Assembly (NCBI RefSeq): GCF_022026395.1 | Contig: NZ_CP041767.1 | Coordinates: 5,428,501-5,492,500, forward strand | DNA from: Brevibacillus brevis | GTDB lineage: Bacteria; Bacillota; Bacilli; Brevibacillales; Brevibacillaceae | Direction: 5' to 3' | DNA length: 64,000 bases | In this document: piece by piece, positions 1 through 8,426 of the stretch | Layout: each line of letters begins with the position of its first letter | Position numbering within the stretch: the first letter of the stretch is position 1 | Position numbers and translations under genes: made by a program | The notes under the pieces: model-generated | Seen by the model: only the letters and a program-made list of their open reading frames with translations | What the model was told of the DNA's origin: nothing | Database searches by the model: none

Positions 1-1459
1 GCAGCATTTCCACATCAGCGTACTCCAATTCGCGAATCAAGCTACCATCTACCGAACGGAGGACAGTAACAGGCGGTAAATCAACTCGCGAAAACGTATC
101 GACGAAATACTTCATAGTGGGAGAAAACACAACATCATGCTCTGCATCCTCTGGCGTCAGCAACGACAGACCAGTTCCATCCAGGCGAACACGATACAGA
201 TGTTGATAGTAAGGATCGCGCCCCTCTTCTAGCCCTCCTCCGGTGATATACACCCATCCCTGCTGCTCGTCCACTGCCATCAGCCTACGTACCGTCCAGG
301 GACCCGATGTGATCGGATTGCGAATCTTTCCCGTTTTGCCATCACAATGGTAGAGGTGGCTCCATCCATCACGCTCTGAATGCCAGATGAATGAACCGTC
401 GGCCAATAATCGAATATTCGGATTGGAAGCTCCGAGATTATGCAGGTCTTGGTTCAAAAACGTATCGCTTTCTTCCCGCAGTAACGTGCAAACCTCACCG
501 GAGCAAGCATCCGCTACGGAAAAATCGACAGAGCGGGCATCACGGGACATCCGGGTGATATAGATCTGTTTACTGTCGGATGACCATCCAGCCATTTGCA
601 TCCCCGGAGTGAGGGGTGAGACTGGACATGCCAGTAAAGGCTCGCTTTCAATCCGGACTGTGGTTCGCCTTTCCAGATGACAGATGACCAGCTCAGCCAA
701 AGGTACGTGTTGATCGCCAACGAGTGGATAACGGTACGAGTGCAGTACCGGTCTGACTTCTTCCCCTTTCGGAGCAGATTGGATCAGGTGCATCTCGCGC
801 ACCTTTCTTTGGTCAAGACGGTGGGTCAGCAGCATCTTGGAATCGGGTGACCAAATCACTACTGGAGGAGACTTAATGCCATTCAATCGCTCCGCCACTG
901 TCGAGAGCCGACATTCAGGTTGGGTTCCGTAATCATAGTAAGCCTTGCCGTCATGGGTTAGCCTGATACGCCTTCCGGTTTCGAGTGAACGAACATACAA
1001 GTTGTGATCATATACGAACGCCACCCATTTTCCATCTGGAGACGGCAGCTCATCCATCGACGGCTTTTTAAAATGATGTAAGGGCTTGCAGTTGTATTCC
1101 TGTAAATCACAGCTCCAAACAGTACCGCCCACCTCAAACTGGAATGCCGATCCACTCTGGGTAAACATAAGTTCCCCAAGTGGCAATGTTTCTGCATCAT
1201 ACGTTTTGCCTGCACTATCTGACAAACAGACAGCTAGTCGTTCGTGGTCGAATGCTGGCTGACTCGTATTCTGTTCAGCATCTACGATCACATATTGCCT
1301 CCCAGTACCCTTTTCCAGACGTATTTCACGGATGTACCAGAACTGACTCCCGCTAATCCACCGCGGCCTGACAAAAGCATTGAATACGGCGTCGTAATAA
1401 TTGGTGGGATGCAAGCGTTTTGCCCTCTCATACTGTTCCCATGTGACAACATTCTCCAT
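1..1459 (-). CDS. S9 family peptidase (dipeptidyl peptidase IV type), N-terminal part; runs off window
   Basis: An open frame of 486 codons without a stop runs from an ATG at 1459 to the window edge, preceded by a GAGGGGG ribosome binding site about six bases upstream. The protein has repeated blade-like segments (SPDGKWVAF, WSPDSKMLL, WSSDSKQIY) and the motif WHSERDGWSHLY, which are typical of the beta-propeller (DPPIV_N) domain of S9 prolyl oligopeptidases. The alpha/beta-hydrolase catalytic domain with Ser-Asp-His would lie beyond base 1 and is not seen. No signal peptide is visible, so a cytoplasmic peptidase acting on small peptides is likely. Family call is good; substrate is unknown. 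Confidence 0.85.
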   Translation of the reverse strand, partial: MENVVTWEQYERAKRLHPTNYYDAVFNAFVRPRWISGSQFWYIREIRLEKGTGRQYVIVDAEQNTSQPAFDHERLAVCLSDSAGKTYDAETLPLGELMFTQSGSAFQFEVGGTVWSCDLQEYNCKPLHHFKKPSMDELPSPDGKWVAFVYDHNLYVRSLETGRRIRLTHDGKAYYDYGTQPECRLSTVAERLNGIKSPPVVIWSPDSKMLLTHRLDQRKVREMHLIQSAPKGEEVRPVLHSYRYPLVGDQHVPLAELVICHLERRTTVRIESEPLLACPVSPLTPGMQMAGWSSDSKQIYITRMSRDARSVDFSVADACSGEVCTLLREESDTFLNQDLHNLGASNPNIRLLADGSFIWHSERDGWSHLYHCDGKTGKIRNPITSGPWTVRRLMAVDEQQGWVYITGGGLEEGRDPYYQHLYRVRLDGTGLSLLTPEDAEHDVVFSPTMKYFVDTFSRVDLPPVTVLRSVDGSLIRELEYADVEML

Positions 1460-1614
1460 GTCAATCCCCCTCTTTCAAAGTGAGATACAAGAATCATGTG
1501 CTTCACATTTTTGAACAAAATTTTTCCTTATTTATCCATTTGCTACATGCATATGTAAAAAGCGAGATAATATATCTCCGAATTTGCTTTTTTAGCACCT
1601 GACACGTGATTTAT

Positions 1615-1648
1615 TTTCAAAAAGAAAGAGGCGATCTCTCGCCTCTTC
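1615..1648 (-). terminator. Rho-independent terminator of the GGDEF gene
   Basis: An 8-bp perfect stem (AGAGGCGA/TCGCCTCT, 1627-1634 with 1639-1646) with a 4-base loop is followed on the minus strand by a T-rich run. It sits just past the stop codon at 1662. Confidence 0.75.
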
Positions 1649-1661
1649 GCTCTAACATAGA

Positions 1662-3254
1662 TTACTCCGCTTCCGCTATCATCGTTTGATTTCTACCTGA
1701 TCTCTTCGCCTTGTACATAGCCTCGTCTGCTACATGTAGCAGATCTTCAGCAGTAACAGCATGAGAAGGATAGTGCGCAATGCCTAGTGACACGGTTAGC
1801 CGCTGTCCGATTGGGTTTGTACTTGTTTCTAAGGCTTGACGTATTCGTTCGGCCACCTGATAGGCCTCCTCCAAGCCAGCATGGGAAACAAGGACAACAA
1901 ATTCCTCACCCCCAAAGCGACAGCTGACATCGTCAGGCCGAATTGAGGAAGAAATGATTTTCGCAAAATGCCTCAATACTTCATCTCCAGCCGGATGGCC
2001 ATATGTGTCATTAATAGCTTTAAATCGATCAAGGTCCATCATCATAATAGAAAAAGGGATTTGCTCCGCCATCCATTTTTGCATGGTTTCCTCGAGCGTC
2101 CTTCGGTTCGTTAGCCCTGTCAAAGGATCTGTTCGAGCATCATGGGCCAATTGCTCCGTCTGCTTTTTGATATCGCTCAAGGCAAAGTGAATGGCACGAG
2201 ATAACAGCTCGGCCTCCCGATTCCAATGCTGGCTACCCTCAGAGAGTTCCACCTCTTCTCTCCCGGCCTTACTCACAAGATTGGCCAAGGATACGAAAGG
2301 TTTCGCCACTTTGCGGGCAAGCCCGATCACAACTAACATTAATAATAAAAAGGGAGGCAACGTATACAACAACACGGATTGAATATCACGATTTAATTGT
2401 TCTTGAACAACACTGATAGGTGACACGACAACGACACCCCAGTCATTCGCCGGAACCTTTACGTACGCGGCTAATACCGTCTGTCCCCTCAAGTTGACGA
2501 TCTGTTCATAGCCGCTTTTCCCTTGAATCAGCTTGCGTACGGCTGGATTGGCACTGATATCCTCTCCGATCCGGTTTGGATCACGGTGGAACAACAAATG
2601 CCCATCAGATCCTACGATGTAAAAAGAGGAACCTAGTTCGTCTGTTGGATTACTTCCAAAGATCGTATTCAAAATGTTATCCTCGTGAAGATAAATCGTT
2701 CCCCCGATAACCCCCCGGTAAATCCCATCTTTATCAAATATGGGTTCGCTCATCAATACAATGAGTCGCTTCGTACTTGATGTTACGTAAGGCTTGGAAA
2801 TGTATGGCTTTTTTAAAGCTAATGCCGTTTTCGCCGTTTCCGTTTTAACATAGCTTCCTACTGTACCAATAGATCCGGGAGACACACTTTGAACACGCCC
2901 CGTTTCATCTACCACGGTAACCGAATTAAAATAGTTGTTTGTACGACGGATCAACTCAAGCTTGGAATATACCTCATCCGCATTCATCTCGTTCCGATTG
3001 GAAAAGATGCTTGCCGAATACTGTAAGCTACTGCGCATGGATTTAATCAAAGCATCTAGGGTATGACTCATTTTGATTGCACTCGTATGATTTAAGGTCA
3101 AAGTCGTGTTAATCAGTGCCTGTTTTTTGGATTGATAGAATGAGATAAGGAGGATGGTGACAGTCAAGACAACGGATAAAGAGACTAGTCCTGTTAAAAG
3201 TGTCACTAGACTAATCTTTTTCGGGCGGTTTGCTCTTTTTAGTAAGACAGGCAT
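1662..3254 (-). CDS. Membrane-bound diguanylate cyclase with extracellular Cache-type sensor
   Basis: This protein makes cyclic-di-GMP from two GTP. Order: short cytoplasmic N-terminus, a transmembrane helix (about residues 18-40), a roughly 240-residue extracellular dCache-like sensor, a second transmembrane helix, a HAMP-like linker, and a C-terminal GGDEF domain. The active site reads GGEEF, and RPDD five residues before it fits an intact RxxD inhibitory site, so product feedback is expected. I start it at the ATG at 3254 because AAGGGGG lies six bases upstream; an in-frame ATG at 3293 would add 13 residues but has no clear ribosome binding site. It is monocistronic with its own terminator. 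The ligand is unknown. Confidence 0.9.
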   Translation of the reverse strand: MPVLLKRANRPKKISLVTLLTGLVSLSVVLTVTILLISFYQSKKQALINTTLTLNHTSAIKMSHTLDALIKSMRSSLQYSASIFSNRNEMNADEVYSKLELIRRTNNYFNSVTVVDETGRVQSVSPGSIGTVGSYVKTETAKTALALKKPYISKPYVTSSTKRLIVLMSEPIFDKDGIYRGVIGGTIYLHEDNILNTIFGSNPTDELGSSFYIVGSDGHLLFHRDPNRIGEDISANPAVRKLIQGKSGYEQIVNLRGQTVLAAYVKVPANDWGVVVVSPISVVQEQLNRDIQSVLLYTLPPFLLLMLVVIGLARKVAKPFVSLANLVSKAGREEVELSEGSQHWNREAELLSRAIHFALSDIKKQTEQLAHDARTDPLTGLTNRRTLEETMQKWMAEQIPFSIMMMDLDRFKAINDTYGHPAGDEVLRHFAKIISSSIRPDDVSCRFGGEEFVVLVSHAGLEEAYQVAERIRQALETSTNPIGQRLTVSLGIAHYPSHAVTAEDLLHVADEAMYKAKRSGRNQTMIAEAE

Positions 3255-3375
3255 TGGATGCCCCCTTGTATTTGGCATATAGCTGTTAGGCAATAAATAA
3301 AAAATAGTCTAACACTTGATAATATTACTTTCAAGTATACAAGAAAGTTCAAGCAACGATCTTGGCTTGGGGACA

Positions 3376-3402
3376 TAAAAAATCCACCTTTGTCAGGTGG
3401 TG
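3376..3402 (-). terminator. Rho-independent terminator of the prolyl-hydroxylase-like gene
   Basis: Stem CCACCT/AGGTGG with a 5-base loop, followed on the minus strand by ATTTTTTATG, about 20 bases past the stop codon at 3422. Confidence 0.75.
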
Positions 3403-3421
3403 GTTTGTATTACAACATTAT

Positions 3422-4069
3422 CTAGGAGACCCGAAAGCTTTGTCTTCTCATCCACATCGTTGCAACCCACTTTTCCCCATGGATCACTTGTGCACCTGCA
3501 TGCAAAGTGAATTCGTTTAATTCTTGATTCCTGTAAAAATATTCAAAGTAGACCGCCATGCCTTTGGTTGGGAAAACAGATAAATGAAGCAAAGGGAACA
3601 CCGTTTCACCGCCTTGCTCCACATCATTCAAATACATCACGAGCGTACTAATGCGATTGTTCGTACTTGCGCGACTCGTTTCTGCAAAGAAATCATGATG
3701 AGGTTTATATTCCTGGCCAGGGGTATATCGTAGAACTTGCAAACCATCGCCATGCTCAATCGGAATGTTCATGATTTGAGAGATTCGCTTCTCGATCCTT
3801 GTAATCGTCTCCGTCTGCTCGCAGAACACCCCGCTGCTCGTCCGAATAGAATTGACTGAACGATCTTCGCCTATTTTTGAGCGTTGCAATCGTTCTCGAG
3901 AATGTTCGATTAGCTCATCGCATTCGTGATCACTAAGCACATTTCCTAACACGGCAACCAGCGGTTCCTCATATTTGGCAAGAATTCGAATCTCTCGATC
4001 TTCTGTCTTGATCCTATTTCCGGTATGGTCAAATATCGTCCTTTCTTTCCCTGTCGTGTGCCCTATCAT
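3422..4069 (-). CDS. 2-oxoglutarate/Fe(II) oxygenase, bacterial prolyl-4-hydroxylase type
   Basis: The 215-residue protein matches the length of the Bacillus anthracis prolyl-4-hydroxylase. Near the N-terminus it has TIFDHTGN and RTSSGVF, then the HxD iron ligands in YKPHHDFF, the run NRISTLVMYLND, GGETVFP, and the distal His (LHAG) with the 2-oxoglutarate-binding Lys in GEKW. It would hydroxylate proline or a related residue in a peptide or protein; the bacterial substrate is uncertain (collagen-like or elongation-factor proteins have been proposed for relatives). The start at 4069 has GGGGTG upstream; an ATG at 4084 is possible but less supported. It stands alone with its own terminator. 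Confidence 0.88.
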   Translation of the reverse strand: MIGHTTGKERTIFDHTGNRIKTEDREIRILAKYEEPLVAVLGNVLSDHECDELIEHSRERLQRSKIGEDRSVNSIRTSSGVFCEQTETITRIEKRISQIMNIPIEHGDGLQVLRYTPGQEYKPHHDFFAETSRASTNNRISTLVMYLNDVEQGGETVFPLLHLSVFPTKGMAVYFEYFYRNQELNEFTLHAGAQVIHGEKWVATMWMRRQSFRVS

Positions 4070-4199
4070 CCCTATGCACCCCATATATATGACATCCGTC
4101 GCAAAAAATAGAATACCATAAAATGGGTAAATCCAATCAACAAACTTTTGAAAAGCACAAACATTTTTAACTATAGAAAAAGCACCTTCATTATGAACA

Positions 4200-4233
4200 A
4201 AACCCGTCTCCTATATGGGAAGGGACGGGTTTC
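4200..4233 (-). terminator. Rho-independent terminator of the BCAA carrier gene
   Basis: Inverted repeat AACCCGTC/GACGGGTT is followed by TTTTG on the minus strand, 40 bases past the carrier stop codon. Confidence 0.75.
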
Positions 4234-4272
4234 TAAATACTCTGGCTAAGTAGCATCTGTGAAAAGCTATTC

Positions 4273-5619
4273 TCATGCCTCTTTTTGTTTTTGAACGTGG
4301 TACAAATTCTTCCGGAAAACACTGATCATGTATCCGCAAACCCCACCTATTAGAGAAGGCAGCACCCAGCCCAAACCTACGTCATACATTGGAAGGTACT
4401 GAGTAAAAAAATGATGGGCAAAACTGTTTTCGAGTCCAGCAGCCTTTAAGCCATCAAACAGACTAATCAGAAAAGTCAAAAGTAAACTTCCTTGATACAC
4501 TTCTGGCCGGCCCTTGAATGCTTTGTGCAGAAACGTCATGAAGAGTAACGAGATCGCAATCGGATACATCGTCATTAAGATCGGAACGGAAACCTTAATG
4601 AGTTGCGTTAATCCAATATTGGCAACGAGTGTACTGAAAACAGACAAAATAACCGCGAATTTTTTGTAAGAGATCTTTGGAAACAAGGAATGAAAAAACG
4701 AAGAGCAGGCTGTAATAAGCCCAACGCTTGTAGTCAAGCATGCCACTGTAATCATTAATCCCAATAAAATGGCACCATAAGAACCAAAGTAGTAATTCGA
4801 AACTTTCGCCAAAACCTCAGCGCCATTTTCTAAGTGGCCCAACTTTTCTACACTAGAGGCACCCATAAAGGAAAGTGCGGTATAGAAAAGAGCGAGAAGT
4901 AAACCGGCTATCATTGTTGCTTTAGCACACGTAGCCAAAACTTGTTTTTTGGCAGTAACCCCTTTTTCTTTAATCGCATTCACAATGATCATTCCAAAAA
5001 CAAAAGCGACAAGCGCATCCAATGTTAAATACCCTTCTTGAAAACCCTTGAAAAATACATGGGATGTGTAATCTGCTTGCGGGGCTTGAAGGGCTCCAAT
5101 TGGATAAAGAATAGCCGTTACTGCAATAATTCCGATAAATGTTAATTTAATCGGAGTTAAGATTTTTCCGACTACATGGATAATTTTCATAGGATTGAGT
5201 GATAAGAAGCAGGCAATTGTGAAAAACACGATGGTAAATAGAATCAGCGGTGCCGAACCTGCCTGTTCTGATAGGAACGGCTTTATCCCAATATCAAACG
5301 ATACATTGCCAGATCTAGGTATCGCAAAAAACGGACCGATTGCTAGATACAGAACAACGGTGAATACCATTCCGAATACGGGATGCACGCGACTGGCTAA
5401 GGAGCGCAAGTCGTCTACTCCCGAATAAACAAAGGCTGTGATTGCTAGCAAAGGCAACCCAACCCCTGTAACCAAAAAACCTGCATTGGCTATCCATACA
5501 TTTGTTCCTGCTAATTGGCCAAGCATTGGTGGAAAAATTAAATTACCCGCTCCAAAAAACAAAGCAAATAACATGAATCCGATCGTAACTACAAAAGAAA
5601 CTGGTGCTTTCTGTGACAC
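4273..5619 (-). CDS. brnQ: Branched-chain amino acid:cation symporter (BrnQ/BraB type)
   Basis: A 448-residue, very hydrophobic protein with about 12 transmembrane helices. The N-terminal segment FALFFGAGNLIFPP and the following GPFFAIPR region are characteristic of the LIVCS family, which imports leucine, isoleucine and valine with Na+ or H+. It begins with GTG at 5619, preceded by AGGAGG seven bases upstream. Length is normal. It is transcribed alone. I looked for a T-box leader upstream and did not see the conserved AGGGTGG-type element, so regulation is unresolved; CodY control would be usual for the family. Confidence 0.9.
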   Translation of the reverse strand: MSQKAPVSFVVTIGFMLFALFFGAGNLIFPPMLGQLAGTNVWIANAGFLVTGVGLPLLAITAFVYSGVDDLRSLASRVHPVFGMVFTVVLYLAIGPFFAIPRSGNVSFDIGIKPFLSEQAGSAPLILFTIVFFTIACFLSLNPMKIIHVVGKILTPIKLTFIGIIAVTAILYPIGALQAPQADYTSHVFFKGFQEGYLTLDALVAFVFGMIIVNAIKEKGVTAKKQVLATCAKATMIAGLLLALFYTALSFMGASSVEKLGHLENGAEVLAKVSNYYFGSYGAILLGLMITVACLTTSVGLITACSSFFHSLFPKISYKKFAVILSVFSTLVANIGLTQLIKVSVPILMTMYPIAISLLFMTFLHKAFKGRPEVYQGSLLLTFLISLFDGLKAAGLENSFAHHFFTQYLPMYDVGLGWVLPSLIGGVCGYMISVFRKNLYHVQKQKEA

Positions 5620-5880
5620 AACAATCCTCCTAATTATTCTCTATCTCTCATTCTTACATGCTCATGCAGATGGCTGCTAACCCAACCCTCATTTATTCAT
5701 TCTGATACTATACTCCAAATAAACATTCTTTTCAAACACATGATAACCCAAAGCACCGCTCGCAAGAGAAAGACACTCCGAGTTGTCAAAAAACCAAATT
5801 TACATCCCTGATACAGTTTACTACAAGCACCCATATATCGCATCTGGAAGTACCTTCCCTAGAAAGCACCAAAAACTTTA
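5620..5880. other. AT-rich intergenic region without recognisable gene
   Basis: Between the divergent BCAA carrier and the peptide promoter. It should hold the carrier promoter on the minus strand, but no convincing hexamer pair was identified. No ORF with a ribosome binding site was found. Confidence 0.5.
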
Positions 5881-5913
5881 AAAACATTTCAGAAAATATT
5901 TATTTTTCTTAAC

Positions 5914-5943
5914 TTGAAATACATTGGCAATTTTCCTTATAAT
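5914..5943 (+). promoter_or_regulatory. Strong sigma-A-type promoter for the tandem small peptides
   Basis: TTGAAA at 5914-5919 and a perfect TATAAT at 5938-5943 are separated by 18 bases, and the first start codon follows about 50 bases downstream. Strength of the -10 box and of the following ribosome binding site suggests high expression. Confidence 0.75.
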
Positions 5944-5992
5944 TACATTCAAACCTATTAGTTCCATCACTCTGGAAAGGAGGTGTAAACAC

Positions 5993-6088
5993 ATGAAAAA
6001 AGTCGTAAAAGTAGCAGTAAACAAGAATAAACAAGTGCAAGAAATGAAAGCGTTGAAATGGCGCGTAGTTGTTGATGTTTGCTTGTAA
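5993..6088 (+). CDS. 31-residue peptide, first of a paralogous pair (putative precursor peptide)
   Basis: A short ORF with an excellent ribosome binding site (AAAGGAGGTG, seven bases before ATG) and a consensus promoter, so it is very probably translated. The peptide starts MKKVVK, has VQEMK at residues 15-19, and ends VVVDVCL, with the only cysteine at residue 30. The next gene encodes a relative with the same MKKVVK start, N12, VQEMK, L21 and Cys30 in ungapped register, while the C-terminal third differs. A conserved front part and variable tail around a fixed Cys is the pattern of ribosomally made modified or signalling peptides. No known precursor family was recognised; function is unknown. 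Confidence 0.72.
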   Translation: MKKVVKVAVNKNKQVQEMKALKWRVVVDVCL

Positions 6089-6151
6089 GAGAGCCAAAAG
6101 GCATGCATGCTTTCCATAAAATGATAAAAGTTAGGAAGGACGGGATTGCCC

Positions 6152-6250
6152 ATGAAAAAGGTAGTGAAAGCACAACTTTCTAACAATCAAAACGTTCAAG
6201 AAATGAAATTGCTTTTCCATCCAATTATGACACTTGCGTGTAAAAAGTAA
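6152..6250 (+). CDS. 32-residue peptide, second of the paralogous pair
   Basis: Sixty-three bases after the first peptide, preceded by AGGAAGGA about 11 bases before ATG. It starts MKKVVK, has N12 and VQEMK at 15-19, and ends with TLACKK, with Cys at residue 30 as in its neighbour. About 14 of 31 aligned positions are identical, nearly all in the front two thirds. It ends directly before a perfect terminator, so the two peptides form one transcript. A tandem duplication with diversified tails fits a precursor-peptide pair, but a small regulatory or structural peptide cannot be excluded. Confidence 0.7.
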   Translation: MKKVVKAQLSNNQNVQEMKLLFHPIMTLACKK

Positions 6251-6257
6251 TCAATTG

Positions 6258-6290
6258 TTCAAGAGCACCTCGTGTGCTCTTGAATTTTTT
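6258..6290 (+). terminator. Strong terminator after the peptide pair
   Basis: Perfect 11-bp stem (TTCAAGAGCAC, 6258-6268, with GTGCTCTTGAA, 6274-6284), 5-base loop, then six T. It partly separates abundant peptide mRNA from the downstream HExxH gene, as a partial terminator often does between a precursor and its enzyme. Confidence 0.9.
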
Positions 6291-6333
6291 GTAGAAAGTT
6301 CTCGCTTTCCATGCAGTAAGCAAACATGACGGG

Positions 6334-7824
6334 ATGGTGCAGATAATGAGTCAAGCGCATTTGTTGGAAAGATATCATCAGTTGAGAGAGCTTGCCGAGG
6401 ACGCAGATGCATGGCTAGAATCAGAGATCGGTTCCGATCTTTGGGTGGATGGAATTAACGTATTTTTAACGGTATCAACAGAGGATTTTGTTGAGGGACT
6501 TGAGCGATTCGAGGGTAATTACGGATTTAAGAACGATGGAATTGTAAGCACTATACGTCAATTTCAACATTATTGTAGAGATGCATCTGCGGAAGGTGAA
6601 TTCCCTTTATACCAGGCTCTAGCAGTTGGGATGACCTGGTTGAGCTTACAGCCTCAAATAAACGGCGGCTATTTCAACTTGCCCGTTCAAATTACCAATC
6701 ACTCCATCGCTTTGTTGTTAAGCCCAACCTATTTAGCTGTTTGGGCACATAGTTACAATGAGGGGATTGGATTATACTTAGATTTACATTCGACGCTACC
6801 CACATTATTCCGACCGGAGCATGGACGGATTTATCAAAATGCAGGATCGTATTTGGAGGGAACGCACATCAAGTTTCCTTTTCAAAATTACTTCCACGAA
6901 ATTGCTCATATCCTCTTCTTCCATGACGTCTATCAACGTGTGCTAGGGAGCGTAGATGAATGTAGAAGCTACTGGACACATATCGAGGCATGCATTTACG
7001 GACTTGAGGAACAAGTGCTCGCTGAAATGATGGAAGTCCAACCAGATTTGCATGCCATCGATGATGGATTCGGAAGCAGTAAAGGTTTCGAGGAATTTAT
7101 CTCTTATCGCTTTGGAATTCTTGGTGCTCAAGAAGATAGGGCTATACCAAAAGACACGGTTCGAACGTACATCAAAAGAAGTATGCAATTAGGCGAAGCT
7201 GATGAAAACATCCCTGATAATGAGGTAAAAGCGAGGATTCTTGCTAGTCATAAACTAGATGAGGAACGATTAGAAGAGCTCGATACTCACTGCAAGTCAT
7301 TTGCTACGGCATTGCAGGTACATAGCTTGTGGGGAATCAAAAGCTATCGACGAAACTCGATTCCAGCGTTTCGTGAAGTGGTAGAGTTACTCTCTCCTGA
7401 TGCGTACTGTCTGCAAAAACTCGAAGAATCTATGCGGCCAGATTCATGGGGGACATTAGAGGATCTGTTATCAAAAAATCCGTTCGATGAGATATGCTCG
7501 CAGACGAGGGAAAAGAATATTCAAGTTTGGAACTGGCGTGATACCCTGTCTCGTTTGGCAGAAATGCGCGGATATTTGGCAAGCACCGATGAATCTGGTC
7601 ACGGTGAGACCAATCAAGAGCTATTTCAGATAGCAAATCGTTTAGCTAGAGTCATTCACGAGGAGAAACAAAAAGAGGGCCCGGCAGAGCAGCATGAAAG
7701 CCAGTACGCGGACATGAAACGAGAAATTAGCGAAGCATTAAACCGATTACCTAACGTGGAAGTACGCGACCATTTGCACAATCTTCTTTCCAAACCCTAT
7801 TACTTTGTATTAGAGCCCAATTAA
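6334..7824 (+). CDS. Unrecognised 496-residue protein with HExxH metalloprotease-like motif
   Basis: No family is recognised overall. The clearest feature is HEIAH at residues 188-192, inside NYFHEIAHILFF, matching the HExxH zinc motif. Glutamates at 218, 225 and 226 lie 26-34 residues downstream, so one could be the third ligand of a gluzincin-like site; the spacing excludes a metzincin. No signal peptide or transmembrane helix is evident, so it is probably cytoplasmic. It directly follows the two small peptides on the same strand behind their terminator, which suggests it cleaves, modifies or is regulated by them; this is inference. The start is uncertain: ATG 6334 and ATG 6346 are both possible and neither has a strong ribosome binding site. 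Confidence 0.7.
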   Translation: MVQIMSQAHLLERYHQLRELAEDADAWLESEIGSDLWVDGINVFLTVSTEDFVEGLERFEGNYGFKNDGIVSTIRQFQHYCRDASAEGEFPLYQALAVGMTWLSLQPQINGGYFNLPVQITNHSIALLLSPTYLAVWAHSYNEGIGLYLDLHSTLPTLFRPEHGRIYQNAGSYLEGTHIKFPFQNYFHEIAHILFFHDVYQRVLGSVDECRSYWTHIEACIYGLEEQVLAEMMEVQPDLHAIDDGFGSSKGFEEFISYRFGILGAQEDRAIPKDTVRTYIKRSMQLGEADENIPDNEVKARILASHKLDEERLEELDTHCKSFATALQVHSLWGIKSYRRNSIPAFREVVELLSPDAYCLQKLEESMRPDSWGTLEDLLSKNPFDEICSQTREKNIQVWNWRDTLSRLAEMRGYLASTDESGHGETNQELFQIANRLARVIHEEKQKEGPAEQHESQYADMKREISEALNRLPNVEVRDHLHNLLSKPYYFVLEPN

Positions 7825-7839
7825 TAGCTGACGATGAGT

Positions 7840-7880
7840 CAAAGACCGGCGATATTTCCTATGCTGGTCTTTGTTTTTTT
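7840..7880 (+). terminator. Terminator after the HExxH gene
   Basis: CAAAGACC..GC pairs with GC..GGTCTTTG around a 12-base loop, followed by seven T. Confidence 0.85.
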
Positions 7881-8009
7881 ATGTAACGTATACATATCCC
7901 GCGATGGCATTCAGATTTTATCCTTTTTTTAGAAATCGTTTAGGGTTTGTTTTGAACTTGCGTTTAGGATGGGGGTAAGACAAATGATTCAGATGGGAGC
8001 GGTTTTTGC

Positions 8010-8426
8010 ATGCTTGAGATGAATAAAAAGATCCCCCTTCCCCCTCCTCGTGTGAAAATAGTGAGGTACATGTTTCTTGTCCTCGCATGGGTGTTTTTTG
8101 CTTTCCTTATTGTTCAGGTATCACTGGCAGGTCTTGGGCTGTTCGTCAACGGAGAACATTGGGAAATGCATAGAACCTTGGCTCAATATTTTGCACTGCT
8201 TCCAGTCGGCATGTTGGTTCTCTCTTTCCTTGGAAAGTTGCCCGTACATCTACGTTGGATTTGTCTCGGATTATACCTTATGATCGTTGCCCAGTTCCTT
8301 ACCGTTATTTATTCCTCTCACTTAGGACTCCTCTCTGCGCTTCACCCGGTTATTGCCTTGTTTCTCTTCTGGGGCTCTCTCACCACATTAAAACATGCTC
8401 ATAATGTAGGGAGGAAGAAGGCATGA
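8010..8426 (+). CDS. Small four-helix membrane protein (DUF6220-like)
   Basis: A 138-residue protein with four hydrophobic helices (about 25-48, 68-85, 88-108 and 112-130) and a basic C-terminus. A conserved EHWEMHR segment lies after helix 1, and HP in helix 4. The pattern resembles the DUF6220 membrane family, which has no known biochemical role. GGGAG lies about ten bases before the ATG; an in-frame ATG nine bases later is an alternative. Its stop overlaps the next start in ATGA, so the two membrane proteins are translationally coupled and probably act together. Confidence 0.6.
   Translation: MLEMNKKIPLPPPRVKIVRYMFLVLAWVFFAFLIVQVSLAGLGLFVNGEHWEMHRTLAQYFALLPVGMLVLSFLGKLPVHLRWICLGLYLMIVAQFLTVIYSSHLGLLSALHPVIALFLFWGSLTTLKHAHNVGRKKA

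Noticed and set aside
5620..5880. T-box leader upstream of the branched-chain amino acid carrier
   Set aside because: No AGGGTGG-type T-box sequence or matching specifier hairpin is visible.
5993..6250. Peptides as a type I toxin or leaderless bacteriocin pair
   Set aside because: Neither has the single hydrophobic helix of type I toxins. A leaderless bacteriocin cannot be fully ruled out, but the conserved polar front with variable tail fits a precursor better.
6258..6290. Terminator hairpin after the peptides as a riboswitch or attenuator for the HExxH gene
   Set aside because: A simple perfect stem with T run and no competing antiterminator was seen; a partial terminator is enough.
6334..7824. 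HExxH protein as a metzincin
   Set aside because: The metzincin pattern HExxHxxGxxH is not met: the next His is at the tenth position and there is no Gly.
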